Part shown: one piece after another, positions 1-8,535 of the stretch
Position numbering within the stretch: position 1 is the stretch's first letter
How the letters are laid out: every line of letters begins with the position of its first letter
Origin: Chloroflexota bacterium
GTDB lineage: Bacteria > Chloroflexota > UBA11872 > VXOZ01
DNA: 64,000 bases
NCBI GenBank assembly: GCA_026710945.1
Contig: JAPOQA010000028.1
Span: 62,001 to 126,000, forward strand
Reading direction: 5' to 3'
Made by a program: the position numbers and the translations under genes
The notes under the pieces: generated by a model
Seen by the model: only the letters and a program-made list of their open reading frames with translations
What the model was told of the DNA's origin: nothing
The model's database searches: none

Positions 1-2
1 TA

Positions 3-965
3 TTGGAATTCGCCCAACAGAAAGCCGGCAACCGGGGCATGCTTGACGAAGGCTGTTTGGAGGGTTCGCCGCTGGCGCTGGGCGGTCCGTGCCGCTGGGT
101 GCCGGTGATTTACGGCTGCAACATGCGCTGCGCCTTCTGTATCGTGCCGATCCGGCGGGGCCCGGAACGCAGCCGCCCGATCCCGGAGGTTGTGCGCGAG
201 CTACGCTGGTTGGTGCGGCACGGCACGCGGGAAGTTACCCTACTCGGACAGACGGTTGACGACTACGGCCGCGACCTGGAGGGCCGGCCCGACCTGGCGG
301 ACCTGCTGACGGCGTGCAGCGCAGTGCCAGGCTTGGACCGCATTCGCTTCCTTACTTCACATCCGCTCTTCATGAGCGACCGCATCATCGAAGCGGTCGG
401 CAGCTTGCCCAATGTCTGCGAGCACTTCAACATCGCCGTGCAGAGCGGCGATGACCTGGTCCTGCGGCGCATGAAGCGCGGCTCCCCCGCCAGCCGGTAC
501 GTGGACCTGGTAGCGCGCATTCGCGACATCATCCCCCACGCTTCCATCGCGACGGACATCATCGTGGGATTTCCCGGCGAAACGGAATCGCAATTCCAGA
601 ATACGCTGGCGATGCTGGAGCAACTCGAACTCGACGTAGTGCACACGGCCATGTATTCGCCGCGGCCGGGCACGAAGGCGGATGAAGAGATGCACGACGA
701 CGTGCCCCGTGACGAGAAGCATCAACGATTGCTGGCCGTCGAAGCGCTGCAGGAGCGGATTGTCTCGGCCAAGAACGCGCGCCTGCACGGCCGCACGCTC
801 GACGTGCTGGTGGAAGGCCAAAAGAACGGCAAGTGGTGGGGCCGCATTCGCACCGACCGTATCACGTTCTTCACCGATCCCCGTGAGAACCTGGTGGGCG
901 AGATTCTGCCCGTGCACATTGACGAGACGACGGCGTACTCCCTGCGCGGCACGGCGGTGGCGTGA
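3..965 (+). CDS. miaB: tRNA-2-methylthio-N6-dimethylallyladenosine synthase MiaB, 5' truncated by window edge
   Basis: Radical SAM methylthiotransferase that converts i6A37 to ms2i6A37 in tRNAs reading UNN codons. The fragment has the radical SAM cluster motif CNMRCAFC (C39, C43, C46 of the fragment), followed by the family signature RRGPERSRP, the SAM-binding TIM barrel (about 30-240) and a C-terminal TRAM-like domain (about 255-320). The N-terminal UPF0004 domain and its three cysteines lie before the window, because MiaB proteins are usually about 430-450 residues. The first codon visible (TTG at 3) is only the first possible start inside the window and is not the real one. RimO or MtaB are alternatives, but the ERSRP motif favours MiaB. 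Confidence 0.88.
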   Translation: MEFAQQKAGNRGMLDEGCLEGSPLALGGPCRWVPVIYGCNMRCAFCIVPIRRGPERSRPIPEVVRELRWLVRHGTREVTLLGQTVDDYGRDLEGRPDLADLLTACSAVPGLDRIRFLTSHPLFMSDRIIEAVGSLPNVCEHFNIAVQSGDDLVLRRMKRGSPASRYVDLVARIRDIIPHASIATDIIVGFPGETESQFQNTLAMLEQLELDVVHTAMYSPRPGTKADEEMHDDVPRDEKHQRLLAVEALQERIVSAKNARLHGRTLDVLVEGQKNGKWWGRIRTDRITFFTDPRENLVGEILPVHIDETTAYSLRGTAVA

Positions 966-1064
966 GCCTGTTCGGATTGAGTGCGTACCCCGCATTGGGA
1001 ACCTCCATGCGCCGCACGGACAGAGCGTAACGTACGTGGGGTAAGCGATGTGCATTCGTACGTA

Positions 1065-1089
1065 CTTCGACAGGCTCAGCACGAACGGA
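1065..1089. repeat. short dispersed repeat (family D, TTCGACARGCTCAG type)
   Basis: The sequence CTTCGACAGGCTCAGCACG followed by AACGGA is imperfectly self-complementary. A related copy lies at 4887-4909 inside a larger hairpin. It sits between miaB and the next gene and encodes nothing plausible. Confidence 0.6.
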
Positions 1090-1206
1090 TGCTTGTCGCG
1101 CCTCACTTTTCGAAGGCATTGCTCCGCCCTAGGATTTGCTCCGCGTTATTGAACTGTTGCGGGCAGATGTACATGAAGTAAATGATGACGAGACTGAGGT
1201 GACCAG

Positions 1207-2205
1207 ATGAAATTGCGGGTAGCAGGTATTGGCGCGGGACGCCGCGCGCAGGCGCACTATCGCGCGCTTGCACAGGTGGAAAACGCTGAAGTTGTGGCGA
1301 TCTGCGACGTGGACGCAGAGCGCGCTCAAGAGGCCGCGGCACCGTTTGGCGCGGAGACCTACGCCGACTACCGCGACATGCTCGACACCGAGCAGCCCGA
1401 TGCCGTGTTTATTGTGACCCCGCCGAACTTGCACGCCGAGCAAGTTGAGTATGCCGCCACGCAGAAGGCCGCCATCTTCGTGGAAAAGCCGGTGGCGCTC
1501 AGCGTGCTGGACGCGCGCCGCATTCGCATGGCGGTGGAGCAGGGCGGTATGCTTTGTTGCGTCGGCTACCAGCACCGGTACGGTAGTCAGGCTGCCCGTG
1601 CCCAGGAACTCTTGGCCGGACGTGAACTCGGACTGGCCCGCATCTGGTGGTATCAAGGCGTGCCGAAAGTCCCCTGGAACCTGGATTCCGCCCAGGGCGG
1701 CGGCCAGATCGTGGAACAGGCCACGCACCTGCTCGACTTGTGCCGGGTCTTCGGCGGCGAGGTGGACGAAGTTTACGCACAGTTCGGCCGCAGCGCGTGG
1801 AAAGACGATGAGTCTTTTCAAAATTGGGATGTCTATTCGGGTGCATTTGCCTTCAAAACCGGCGCTGTGGGCAGCGTGGCGACGACGTATGCGCTCTTCT
1901 TCGGCCTGCCGCAGAGTTCGGGGCTCGATCTCGTCAGTGAAGAGCAATTGCTGCGCTTCTCCGGACGAGACCTGCAACAGATCACGCCGCGCGGGACCGA
2001 GATCCACCCTGTAGAAGAACCGTCGTCGGAGGTGCGCATGGCGCAGGCGTTTCTGGCCGCGGTTGAAGAAGACGACGAATCACTGATACGGTCGCCGTTG
2101 GATGATGCCCTTAAGACGCTTGCGCTCACGCTCGCCTTCAATCGCTCCACGGCCGAGAATAGACCGGTAACCCCAGCAGAGATCGAAGATGAGATCTTTG
2201 CGTAG
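1207..2205 (+). CDS. Gfo/Idh/MocA family oxidoreductase
   Basis: 332-residue NAD(P)-dependent dehydrogenase of the glucose-fructose oxidoreductase family, usually acting on sugars, inositols or their derivatives in the cytoplasm. The N-terminal Rossmann fold has the glycine motif GIGAGRRAQAHY, and the family signature EKP is present as FVEKPVAL near residue 95. The C-terminal alpha/beta domain carries EQATHLLDL, the usual substrate-pocket helix. The ATG at 1207 follows GAGGTGACCAG, a good ribosome binding site. The next gene on this strand is a glycosidase-like protein, which fits a small carbohydrate locus, but no substrate can be read from sequence. Confidence 0.85.
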   Translation: MKLRVAGIGAGRRAQAHYRALAQVENAEVVAICDVDAERAQEAAAPFGAETYADYRDMLDTEQPDAVFIVTPPNLHAEQVEYAATQKAAIFVEKPVALSVLDARRIRMAVEQGGMLCCVGYQHRYGSQAARAQELLAGRELGLARIWWYQGVPKVPWNLDSAQGGGQIVEQATHLLDLCRVFGGEVDEVYAQFGRSAWKDDESFQNWDVYSGAFAFKTGAVGSVATTYALFFGLPQSSGLDLVSEEQLLRFSGRDLQQITPRGTEIHPVEEPSSEVRMAQAFLAAVEEDDESLIRSPLDDALKTLALTLAFNRSTAENRPVTPAEIEDEIFA

Positions 2206-2228
2206 GGCTGCCACGTCCACGACGGCGT

Positions 2229-2251
2229 GTAGCGCGGGGGCTTGTCCCCCG
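2229..2251. repeat. dispersed palindrome family E (GTAGCGCGGGGGCTTG type)
   Basis: First copy of a short palindrome, GTAGCGCGGGGGCTTG followed by TCCCCCG, whose arms CGGGGG/CCCCCG form a hairpin. Other copies are at 8077-8102, 8474-8498, 16911-16930 (weak), 29086-29112, 39848-39872 (inverted), 51879-51904, 55385-55412 (inverted), 60661-60686 and 60724-60749. All copies are intergenic. Confidence 0.85.
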
Positions 2252-2376
2252 TTTGAGATGGCCCAGGGCACGTAAAGATGCATACCTACGTGCGCGAGAG
2301 TGACGGAGAGAGCAGGCGCAGGCCCTCTTGAAGAAAGTCTCCGGTTTGAGAAACGCTAGGTTAGTAAGCACACTCA

Positions 2377-3381
2377 ATGCGTGACGCGAAAACCTACCAC
2401 CTACCCCTTACGCTGTTCGATCCTGAAACGGCACATGTAGTGCTGGAGCCGCTGGAGGCTGGGAACGGCCACTGGGCCGGCGCGCCGTGTGTGCTCTACC
2501 TGCCGGATGAGAAGGTTTTCTATCTCTACTACCGGCGGCGGCGCCCGCGCGGACAGGAGCCCGACCGCGGCTTTGCCTGCTACGTGGCGTGGAGTGAAGA
2601 CGGCAAGCATTTTGAGTCCGTCTGGTCGGCTGAGAAGACCGCTTTCGGCAACTCGCCTTCAGTAGAGAAGAGCAGTCTCGTCAGAGATGCTAACGGGCGC
2701 TTTCTGCTCTTCATGTCGTTCGTGGATAGCGCAGACAACCGCTGGCGCATCGATATGCTGGAAGCCGACACGCTAGACCAGTTCGATCCCGCCTCCCGCC
2801 GGCCGGTGTTCACGGCGGCGGACATCCACGCCGAGGGTGTCAAAGACCCGTACGTCTACAACGTGGGTGGCTTGTGGCACATGATTGTAAGCTACGCCCC
2901 CTCACCCCCGGTGGCCGACGAATCCGCCCGTGAAGCCATGCATGCCACCGCCGACGTCTACAACACCGGCATTGCCAAGTCGAGCACGGGGCTGGCCGTT
3001 AGCGCCGACGGACGCAACTGGGATTGGCAAGGCGACATCTTCGCGCCCCGCGATCGCGGCTGGGATAGCTATTGCAGCCGCATCTCTTCGCTCGTGCGGG
3101 TCGGGCAGCAGTGGGTCGCGTTTTATGATGGCTCCGCCGATGTCTCGGAGAACTACGAGGAGCAGTGCGGCGTGGCGCTCTCCACTGACTTACGCACCTT
3201 CACGCGCTTGAGCGTCGGTGGGCCGGTGGTGCGGTCGCGTGGCGGCTCGTGCTCCGTGCGCTATGTTGACGTGGTGCCGGTGGGTGATGAGCTCTACTTT
3301 TACTACGAGTGCGCCCGCGCTGACGGCGCCCACGATCTCCGCCTCAGCATCCTGCCGCACGATGTCTTTTGCCCCGGCTAG
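2377..3381 (+). CDS. five-bladed beta-propeller glycosidase-like protein
   Basis: 334 residues with the repeated blade pattern of the GH43/GH32/GH130-type beta-propeller superfamily: FYLYYRRRR near 50, AWSEDGKHFE, FLLFMSFVD, KDPYVYNVGGLWHMIVSY (about 152-170), ISSLVRVGQQWVAFYDG and ELYFYYECARADGAHDLRL at the end. The motif KDPYV resembles the acidic catalytic centre of these enzymes. No signal peptide is visible, so a cytoplasmic glycosidase or phosphorylase acting on imported sugars is plausible. The ATG at 2377 has only a weak upstream purine tract. The gene follows a Gfo/Idh oxidoreductase on the same strand with a 171 bp gap. The exact GH family is not resolved. Confidence 0.6.
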   Translation: MRDAKTYHLPLTLFDPETAHVVLEPLEAGNGHWAGAPCVLYLPDEKVFYLYYRRRRPRGQEPDRGFACYVAWSEDGKHFESVWSAEKTAFGNSPSVEKSSLVRDANGRFLLFMSFVDSADNRWRIDMLEADTLDQFDPASRRPVFTAADIHAEGVKDPYVYNVGGLWHMIVSYAPSPPVADESAREAMHATADVYNTGIAKSSTGLAVSADGRNWDWQGDIFAPRDRGWDSYCSRISSLVRVGQQWVAFYDGSADVSENYEEQCGVALSTDLRTFTRLSVGGPVVRSRGGSCSVRYVDVVPVGDELYFYYECARADGAHDLRLSILPHDVFCPG

Positions 3382-3401
3382 AACCAGCGTGGAATCTCTC
3401 C

Positions 3402-3426
3402 GTCACTCCGGCGGACGCCGGAGTCC
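3402..3426. repeat. dispersed palindrome family C (CCGGAATGAC type)
   Basis: GTCACTCCGGCGGACGCCGG forms a hairpin through CTCCGGC/GCCGGAG. Relatives with ends GATTCC...GGAATGAC lie at 18139-18159, 22846-22893, 22936-22965, 27986-28015, 51824-51860 and 51976-52012. Confidence 0.7.
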
Positions 3427-3501
3427 AGCAGCCTGGCAGTGCTGGCTGCCGCGACCCAGAGATCTTCCTCAGGCACAGCCGGAACACTCACGCGAAGGGC
3501 G

Positions 3502-3674
3502 CTGACAGGGGTATGTAAATGTCATTTCGAGCGCAGCGTCGAACAGGGTTCGCGGAATCTAAAGATGCTGATTTTGCAGGGCTGTGCCTTAGATTCCGCG
3601 CTCTTAGCGAAACTCCGCTGCGCTCCGTTTGGAATGACACGTGAAGTCGATTATAGAATACCTACCCTTGTCAG
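3502..3674. mobile_element. MITE-like element family A, copy 1, with 11 bp target duplication
   Basis: 173 bp with no coding potential. The left end is CTGACAGGGGTATGTA and the right end is its inverse with two mismatches (TACCTACCCTTGTCAG). The element is flanked by a perfect 11 bp direct repeat, CGCGAAGGGCG, at 3491-3501 and 3675-3685, which is the mark of a transposition event. The inside is a long imperfect palindrome starting TGTCATTTCGAGCGCAGCG and ending GGAATGACA, with GGAATCTA and TTAGATTCC near the centre. A second copy is at 48633-48814. Target duplications of 10-13 bp are known for the IS4/IS231 group; a link to such a transposase is inference, since none is in the window. Confidence 0.85.
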
Positions 3675-3684
3675 CGCGAAGGGC

Positions 3685-3712
3685 GTAGGGGCACGACATG
3701 TCGTGCCCCTAC
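3685..3712. repeat. perfect palindrome family F (GTAGGGGCACGA type), copy 1
   Basis: 28 bp made of GTAGGGGCACGA, a 4 bp centre and the exact inverse complement of the arm. It abuts the right target duplication of the A element. Other copies are at 44460-44487, 45541-45568 and 46386-46413, differing only in the central four bases. Confidence 0.85.
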
Positions 3713-3785
3713 GTGCTGTCCTACGCTATCGCTTCGTGGTCTATTCGTTGTAGGACAGTCCTATCCGTGCTAGTATTTTGGGGCC

Positions 3786-4268
3786 ATGAACTCCATCCCC
3801 CTGTGGCGCTACATTGCCGTGGGCATTGCCGGCGGTACCTTGTCCGGTCTCGCCGGTGTCGGCGGCGGTGTTGTCATCGTTCCGTTGATTACGGCCTATT
3901 TGGCTTTGTCGCAGCGGCAAGCCCATGCCGTCAGCCTGGGCGCCATCGTGCCCACGGCCATAGCTGCGTCTCTCGTCTATGCCCTGTGGCCGCGCGACGA
4001 ACCGCCGGGAAACGACGTGCCGGCGTACATCGCGGGCGCCGGCTTCATGATCAGCGCCGTGCTTGCGGCGCCCATCGGCGTGCGCATCTCCCACCGCATT
4101 AATCAAAAGCAACTCAAGCGCCTCTTTGCCGTCTTGCTCACCGCCGTGGGCCTGCGCATGCTCTTGCAGCATCCCGTGCTGGGCAATGCCATCCTCATTG
4201 CCGGTTTTGTGTTGTTGGCAGTCATGGCGGTTTGGAGTCTCGTGTTCCACCGGGAGGAAGCGGCATGA
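3786..4268 (+). CDS. half-length TauE/SafE (TSUP) membrane protein, first of pair
   Basis: 160 residues with about four hydrophobic segments. The TSUP signature GVGGG lies at 24-28 in SGLAGVGGGVVIVPL after the first membrane helix. TauE/SafE proteins export small sulfur- or carbon-containing anions and are normally about 250-300 residues with two homologous halves, each bearing a glycine motif. This protein has one half only. It overlaps the next gene by ATGA (4265-4268), and that gene encodes a second half, so the two probably assemble as one transporter in the cytoplasmic membrane. The substrate is unknown. Confidence 0.8.
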   Translation: MNSIPLWRYIAVGIAGGTLSGLAGVGGGVVIVPLITAYLALSQRQAHAVSLGAIVPTAIAASLVYALWPRDEPPGNDVPAYIAGAGFMISAVLAAPIGVRISHRINQKQLKRLFAVLLTAVGLRMLLQHPVLGNAILIAGFVLLAVMAVWSLVFHREEAA

Positions 4269-4720
4269 CGCTCGATCCCGAACTGAGCGTATTTCTCTTA
4301 AGTCTCGCTATTGGCTTTAGCGTGGGGCTGCTCAGCGGTACGATGGGCGTCGGCGGCGGCATCATCATGGTACCGGCCGCGGTGCTCATTCTGGGGTACG
4401 GCCAGCACATCGGCCAGGGCATTTCGCTCGTGGTAATGATCCCCACCACGTTGGCCGGGGCCTTCACGCACTACCGCATGAAGAATCTGAAGCTCAAGCC
4501 GGTGTTTCTTATCGCCATTGGCGCGGTTGCCGCCGGCCTGGTGGCCGCTTTGATTGCCCAGCAGCTTTCGCAATCCGCCCTACAGCGGGTGTTCAGTCTC
4601 TGGGTGCTCTACTCGGCCATCCGCGCGTGGGGCGTCAACGACTGGATCATGCAGCGCTTCTTTGGCAAAGAGCCTGCGGAGCACGAGGAAGAGGTCCCGG
4701 AAGAAGAACCTCTCACCTAG
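4265..4720 (+). CDS. half-length TauE/SafE (TSUP) membrane protein, second of pair
   Basis: 151 residues from the ATG at 4265, which overlaps the stop of the preceding gene (ATGA) and follows GGGAGGAAGCGGC, a strong ribosome binding site inside that gene. A longer frame from a TTG at 4232 has no such support. The TSUP signature is at 28-32 in SGTMGVGGGIIMVPA, followed by three more hydrophobic segments and an acidic tail (EHEEEVPEEEPLT) likely on the cytoplasmic side. Translational coupling to its partner argues for an obligate two-subunit TSUP transporter. Confidence 0.82.
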   Translation: MTLDPELSVFLLSLAIGFSVGLLSGTMGVGGGIIMVPAAVLILGYGQHIGQGISLVVMIPTTLAGAFTHYRMKNLKLKPVFLIAIGAVAAGLVAALIAQQLSQSALQRVFSLWVLYSAIRAWGVNDWIMQRFFGKEPAEHEEEVPEEEPLT

Positions 4721-5081
4721 CGAACTCCGATAGCGCAGAAGTACGCTGCGCGCAATATCCGTCGCGCATGGGGCTCAAGCGTAGTTTCCATTCGGCTTGA
4801 GCAAGAGAGCCAATAGCCCGGTTCTCGCACGAGACTCGCCTTGTGCGAAAAGCCCGTAAGCCAACACACCAGACCCCGTTTACCCTTCGACAAGCTCAGG
4901 GCGAACGGGGTCTGGTAAGCGCTGCCCACCAATTTCCACGGTCTCCCGCTCATGCTTTAGCAGGAGCTTTGCGCGACCCTCAACACGAATGTTCAAAGCA
5001 TTCGGTCTTCAGCGAACAGGATGAGCACGCACGTGCAAGCAACCTGGCACTGGCCAACTTTCGTGCCGAAAAAGAGACTAC
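4721..5081. other. intergenic stretch with one long hairpin
   Basis: No gene seen. A perfect 13 bp inverted repeat, ACCAGACCCCGTT at 4868-4880 and its complement at 4904-4916, encloses a family D repeat core (TTCGACAAGCTCAGGGCG). It lies between the ends of convergent genes and could act as a bidirectional terminator, although no T run follows. Confidence 0.5.
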
Positions 5082-5924
5082 CTACTCCAGTCCCAGCAGC
5101 GCCAGGCTCTCGCGGTGGATAATCCCCTCGATGACGTCCTCCGGCACACGCGGGAGCGCGGTGCCTTCTACCAGCGCGTTGACATTGCGTAGCCCGGCCA
5201 TCGTGTCAGCGGCGGAGAAGAGTGGGAAGTCCGTGCCGAAGAGCAACTTGTGCGTAGCGCCGTATTCGACGGCAGTCATGAGCGCGTTATAGTACTGCCA
5301 AGGGCGGGGATAGAGTCCGCTGATGTCGGTGAAGACGTTCGGCTGCTTGCGCACGACAGAGACGGTCTCTCCGACACCGGGATGTCCCATGTGCGCCACG
5401 ATGATCTTGAGATCGGGAAAGCGAATAGCAACCTCGTCCACCTGCCAGGGTTGGGCGAACCTCAGCGGCGCTTTGCGCACAAAGGTCGTGCCATGGTGCC
5501 ACATCACGGGAGTGCTGAGCGCCTCGGCTTTCGCAAACATGGCGAGCGCCCCAGCGGAAAGTGGATCGTAGCCCTGGTAGATTGGGCCGATCTTGAGGCC
5601 GCGCAGACCGAGTTGCTTGACCGCATGTTCAAGCTGGTCGGGGGCATCCACATCGTTGGCGTCGACACTCGCAAAGCCGATAACGTTCTCACCGGCCCCG
5701 CGCACATAGTCGGCCACGTATTCGTTGGGCACCACAATGCCGCTGTACGGCGCGTTGAGCGGAAAGACGATGACAGCGTCCACGTCGGCGACTGCTTCTT
5801 GCCGGTGCACCTCCGGCGGCGCGTGAATAGTATGGTCTTTCCACGATGCATCGAGATCGGACTTGAACTCATCACTAAGATGAAGCGTCGAATCTGCCAT
5901 GTGCGAGTGTACGTCTACAATCAT
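5082..5924 (-). CDS. amidohydrolase family (Amidohydro_2, TIM barrel) hydrolase
   Basis: 280 residues from the ATG at 5924 (MIVDVHSH); an in-frame ATG at 5936 is possible. The metal-binding DVHSH is at the very N-terminus, KIIVAHMGHPG supplies the next histidines and LLFGTDFPLF the C-terminal catalytic aspartate, the order expected for the amidohydrolase_2/ACMSD-like group. These enzymes hydrolyse or decarboxylate cyclic or aromatic acids in the cytoplasm. The gene is alone between convergent TSUP genes and divergent argS. The substrate is not determinable from context. Confidence 0.8.
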   Translation of the reverse strand: MIVDVHSHMADSTLHLSDEFKSDLDASWKDHTIHAPPEVHRQEAVADVDAVIVFPLNAPYSGIVVPNEYVADYVRGAGENVIGFASVDANDVDAPDQLEHAVKQLGLRGLKIGPIYQGYDPLSAGALAMFAKAEALSTPVMWHHGTTFVRKAPLRFAQPWQVDEVAIRFPDLKIIVAHMGHPGVGETVSVVRKQPNVFTDISGLYPRPWQYYNALMTAVEYGATHKLLFGTDFPLFSAADTMAGLRNVNALVEGTALPRVPEDVIEGIIHRESLALLGLE

Positions 5925-6211
5925 GCTACCTACCATTCTCAAGTGCGGCGACGCGCGTTCTTTGCTGCTGCTTACGTAGCACTAGAATACCACGCGCTGG
6001 GCAGCCGTACGCAGGAAGGAGAACCTGGCCAATCGTAGCCAAGGCTTGAAATCGAGGGCGCTACAACGTAGTATGGAGATTACAGATAGCGGCCACCAAG
6101 CGGTCGCTTTCTTTATTTGGAACTGTCGACTCTGAACGAACGGTAATGCTACCGCATGAGAGAGTCGTTACCAGGCCGTCGAGTGTCAAAGAGCAGGAAC
6201 GAATAAAACCC

Positions 6212-7879
6212 ATGAACAGAGAATCGGCACGCACGCACATTCGCGGACTCCTGGTGCAGGCACTCGGCGTGGCGCAGCAGGAGAATAAGCTCCCGCTGCT
6301 GGCGAATGCCGACGTGACCGTAGAGTACGCCCCGCCGGAAAAAGCCGATTACGCCTCTAATCTGGCTCTGCGGTTGTCGCGCGCCGTGCGCATGCCGCCC
6401 ATGCAGGTTGCCGAGGTGATTGTGGCGGCGCTGCCGGAGAGCCCATACCTTGCTAAGGCCACCGCGGCCCCGCCCGGATTCATCAACTTCCATTTGGACG
6501 AGACATGGCTGGCGCAGCAGGTAGGCGAAGTTGTCGCCCAAGGTGAAGCGTACGGCGACTGCGACGTGGGCGGCGGCGCTGCGCTCCAGATCGAGTTTTG
6601 CAGCGCCAATCCCACCGGCCCGCTCACCATCGGCAGCGGACGCAATATCGTGCTCGGTGACACGCTGGCGCGGGTGTTGGAAGCCGCAAACTACGCCGTG
6701 CAGCGGGAGTACTACGTCAACGACGTGGGCGGCCAGATGGATACCTTTGCCCGCACGCTGCTGGCACGTTACCAGCAACTGCACGCTATGGACGCTCACG
6801 TGCCGGCGGACGGCTACGCCGGGGAGTATATGATTGAGCTTGCCAAGCAGGTCAAGCAGGAAGATGGCGATACACTGCTGCACATCCCGGAAAGTGAGGC
6901 ACTGCACAAGCTCCACAAGCGCGGCCTTGCCCTGATGCTGGATTCTATCCGTGAGGACTGTGCGCTATTGGGCGTAGCGTTTGACGAGTGGCTTTCTCAG
7001 GCCTGGTTGGAGGATGAAGGCCGCGTGCAGGCCGCCATACACACCTTGCGCGAGCGCGGCCGCGTGGCCGAGCGAGAAGGGGCAACCTGGTTCGTCTCGA
7101 GCGACGTTGAGGATGATAAAGACAATGTCCTGGTGCGGAGCAACGGCGAACCGACGTATTTTGCCGCCGATGTTGCCTACCATGCCTATAAGCTGGAACG
7201 AGGCTTCACGAGCCTCATCGATGTCTGGGGCGCGGACCATCACGGTCATGTGCCGCGGGTCAAAGCCTCACTGGCAGCTCTCGGGCACGACCCCGAACAA
7301 CTAACGATTCTCCTCTACCAGCTTGTGCGCGTGCTGCGGGGCGGTGAAGAGGTACGCATGTCCAAGCGCACCGGTGACGTCGTAACCGTGCGTGAAGTAG
7401 TGGAGGAGGTCGGCGTTGACGCAAGCCGCTACTTCCTGGTGGCGCGGTCCCCGGATACCGCCATGACGTTCGACCTGGACCTGGCGCAGGAGCAGTCGGA
7501 CGAGAATCCGGTGTATTACATCCAGTATGCCCACGCGCGGACGGCGAGCATTTTGAAACGCGCGCAACAGGAGGGCGTCGGCTCAGGCGATTCCGATCTC
7601 GACCTCTTGCAGCATCCGGCGGAGCTTGCGCTGCTGCGCCTTATGATCCGCCTGCCGGAACTCGTCGAAGACGTGGCCATGCAGCATGCGCCCCACCGGC
7701 TGGCGTTCTTTGCCCAGGAATTGGCAGCGCTCTTCCATGCCTTCTACCGCGACTGCCGCGTGATAGACTCCGACAAGCTCGCGCTCTCACGCGCCCGCCT
7801 GCAACTCGTGCAAGCGGCCAAGCTCGTGCTGGCACGCTGCCTCAGCCTGATGGGCATGTCCGCGCCGGAACACATGTAG
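6212..7879 (+). CDS. argS: arginyl-tRNA synthetase
   Basis: 555 residues from the ATG at 6212 (MNRESARTHIRGLL); an ATG at 6146 would add 22 residues unlike the family. Charges tRNA-Arg with arginine. The N-terminal Add-1 domain is followed by CSANPTGPL, the usual lead-in to the class I HIGH motif, but the motif itself reads TIGS (139-142) in place of HxGH. The second class I signature is intact as RMSKRTGD (from residue 382), and the C-terminal DALR anticodon-binding domain with QYAHARTASIL is complete. Length and all other ArgRS blocks are normal, so it is probably the functional housekeeping enzyme with a divergent HIGH motif. Confidence 0.93.
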   Translation: MNRESARTHIRGLLVQALGVAQQENKLPLLANADVTVEYAPPEKADYASNLALRLSRAVRMPPMQVAEVIVAALPESPYLAKATAAPPGFINFHLDETWLAQQVGEVVAQGEAYGDCDVGGGAALQIEFCSANPTGPLTIGSGRNIVLGDTLARVLEAANYAVQREYYVNDVGGQMDTFARTLLARYQQLHAMDAHVPADGYAGEYMIELAKQVKQEDGDTLLHIPESEALHKLHKRGLALMLDSIREDCALLGVAFDEWLSQAWLEDEGRVQAAIHTLRERGRVAEREGATWFVSSDVEDDKDNVLVRSNGEPTYFAADVAYHAYKLERGFTSLIDVWGADHHGHVPRVKASLAALGHDPEQLTILLYQLVRVLRGGEEVRMSKRTGDVVTVREVVEEVGVDASRYFLVARSPDTAMTFDLDLAQEQSDENPVYYIQYAHARTASILKRAQQEGVGSGDSDLDLLQHPAELALLRLMIRLPELVEDVAMQHAPHRLAFFAQELAALFHAFYRDCRVIDSDKLALSRARLQLVQAAKLVLARCLSLMGMSAPEHM

Positions 7880-8076
7880 GCGAGGCCAGCTCAAGGATAC
7901 GGCTCGCAGGTCTAGCCTTCTGCTCAGTGCCGGTCGGCGAACAGCGTTAACCGTGTTCATTGCGGGTTTTCTTCAGACGAACACCACGCTCTCCGGTAGA
8001 GCAGGTTTGAAACCTGCGGCCATTCGGAACCACAGCCCAAAGGCTACCTCCGGCAGCGGTGAGGCGAACTCCTGCC

Positions 8077-8102
8077 GTAGCGCGGGGGCTTGTCCCCCGC
8101 TC
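8077..8102. repeat. family E palindrome
   Basis: GTAGCGCGGGGGCTTG then TCCCCCGCTC; nearly identical to the copies at 8474-8498 and 60661-60686. Confidence 0.8.
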
Positions 8103-8473
8103 TTTAGCTCCGGACGACCGCTATCAACTCACGTCAGGCGGAACGCTTCCTCTTCCAGGACAAGCGACCGTGCGCCGGTAGACAGCGCAGGTATTCTCTG
8201 GGGAGGTGTGCATCGCGGCTCCTCCCTGGTGTATGGACAGGGTTGATGGGTAACGTTTGCTCGGTTTGAAGGGTTACACCATCGAATATGGTTGATTTAT
8301 AATTGTGTGACGACCATGAAGTAAGACCATAAACCTCAAGGTTTTCATCCCAGCGGGTGGCGCAGGTTGCAAACCTGCGCTACCGTACTACGACTGGGGC
8401 TTGGCACAGCGGCCTCAGCACTGCTGGTATAGCAATGCGGGCGACGCGGGTCTTAGGCAATGGCTCTACTGCC

Positions 8474-8498
8474 GTAGCGCGGGGGCTTGTCCCCCGCC
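8474..8498. repeat. family E palindrome
   Basis: Second copy in this gap, same orientation as 8077-8102, just downstream of the hydrolase gene stop. Confidence 0.8.
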
Positions 8499-8535
8499 TC
8501 TTGGCCTTAGCCTAAACACCATCTCAGGCTAGACC

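Larger units (their letters stand above)
7880..8535. other. intergenic region made largely of small palindromes
   Basis: No coding sequence supported. It contains two GCAGGTTTGAAACCTGC-type palindromes (8001-8017; 8357-8383 as GCAGGTT-GC-AAACCTGC with extended arms GTGGC/GCTAC) and two family E palindromes (8077-8102, 8474-8498). It separates argS from a convergent hydrolase gene. Confidence 0.6.

Noticed and set aside
3502-3674. Stable non-coding RNA gene
   Set aside because: The palindrome could fold if transcribed, but inverted ends and target duplications explain it better as a transposable element, and no promoter is seen.
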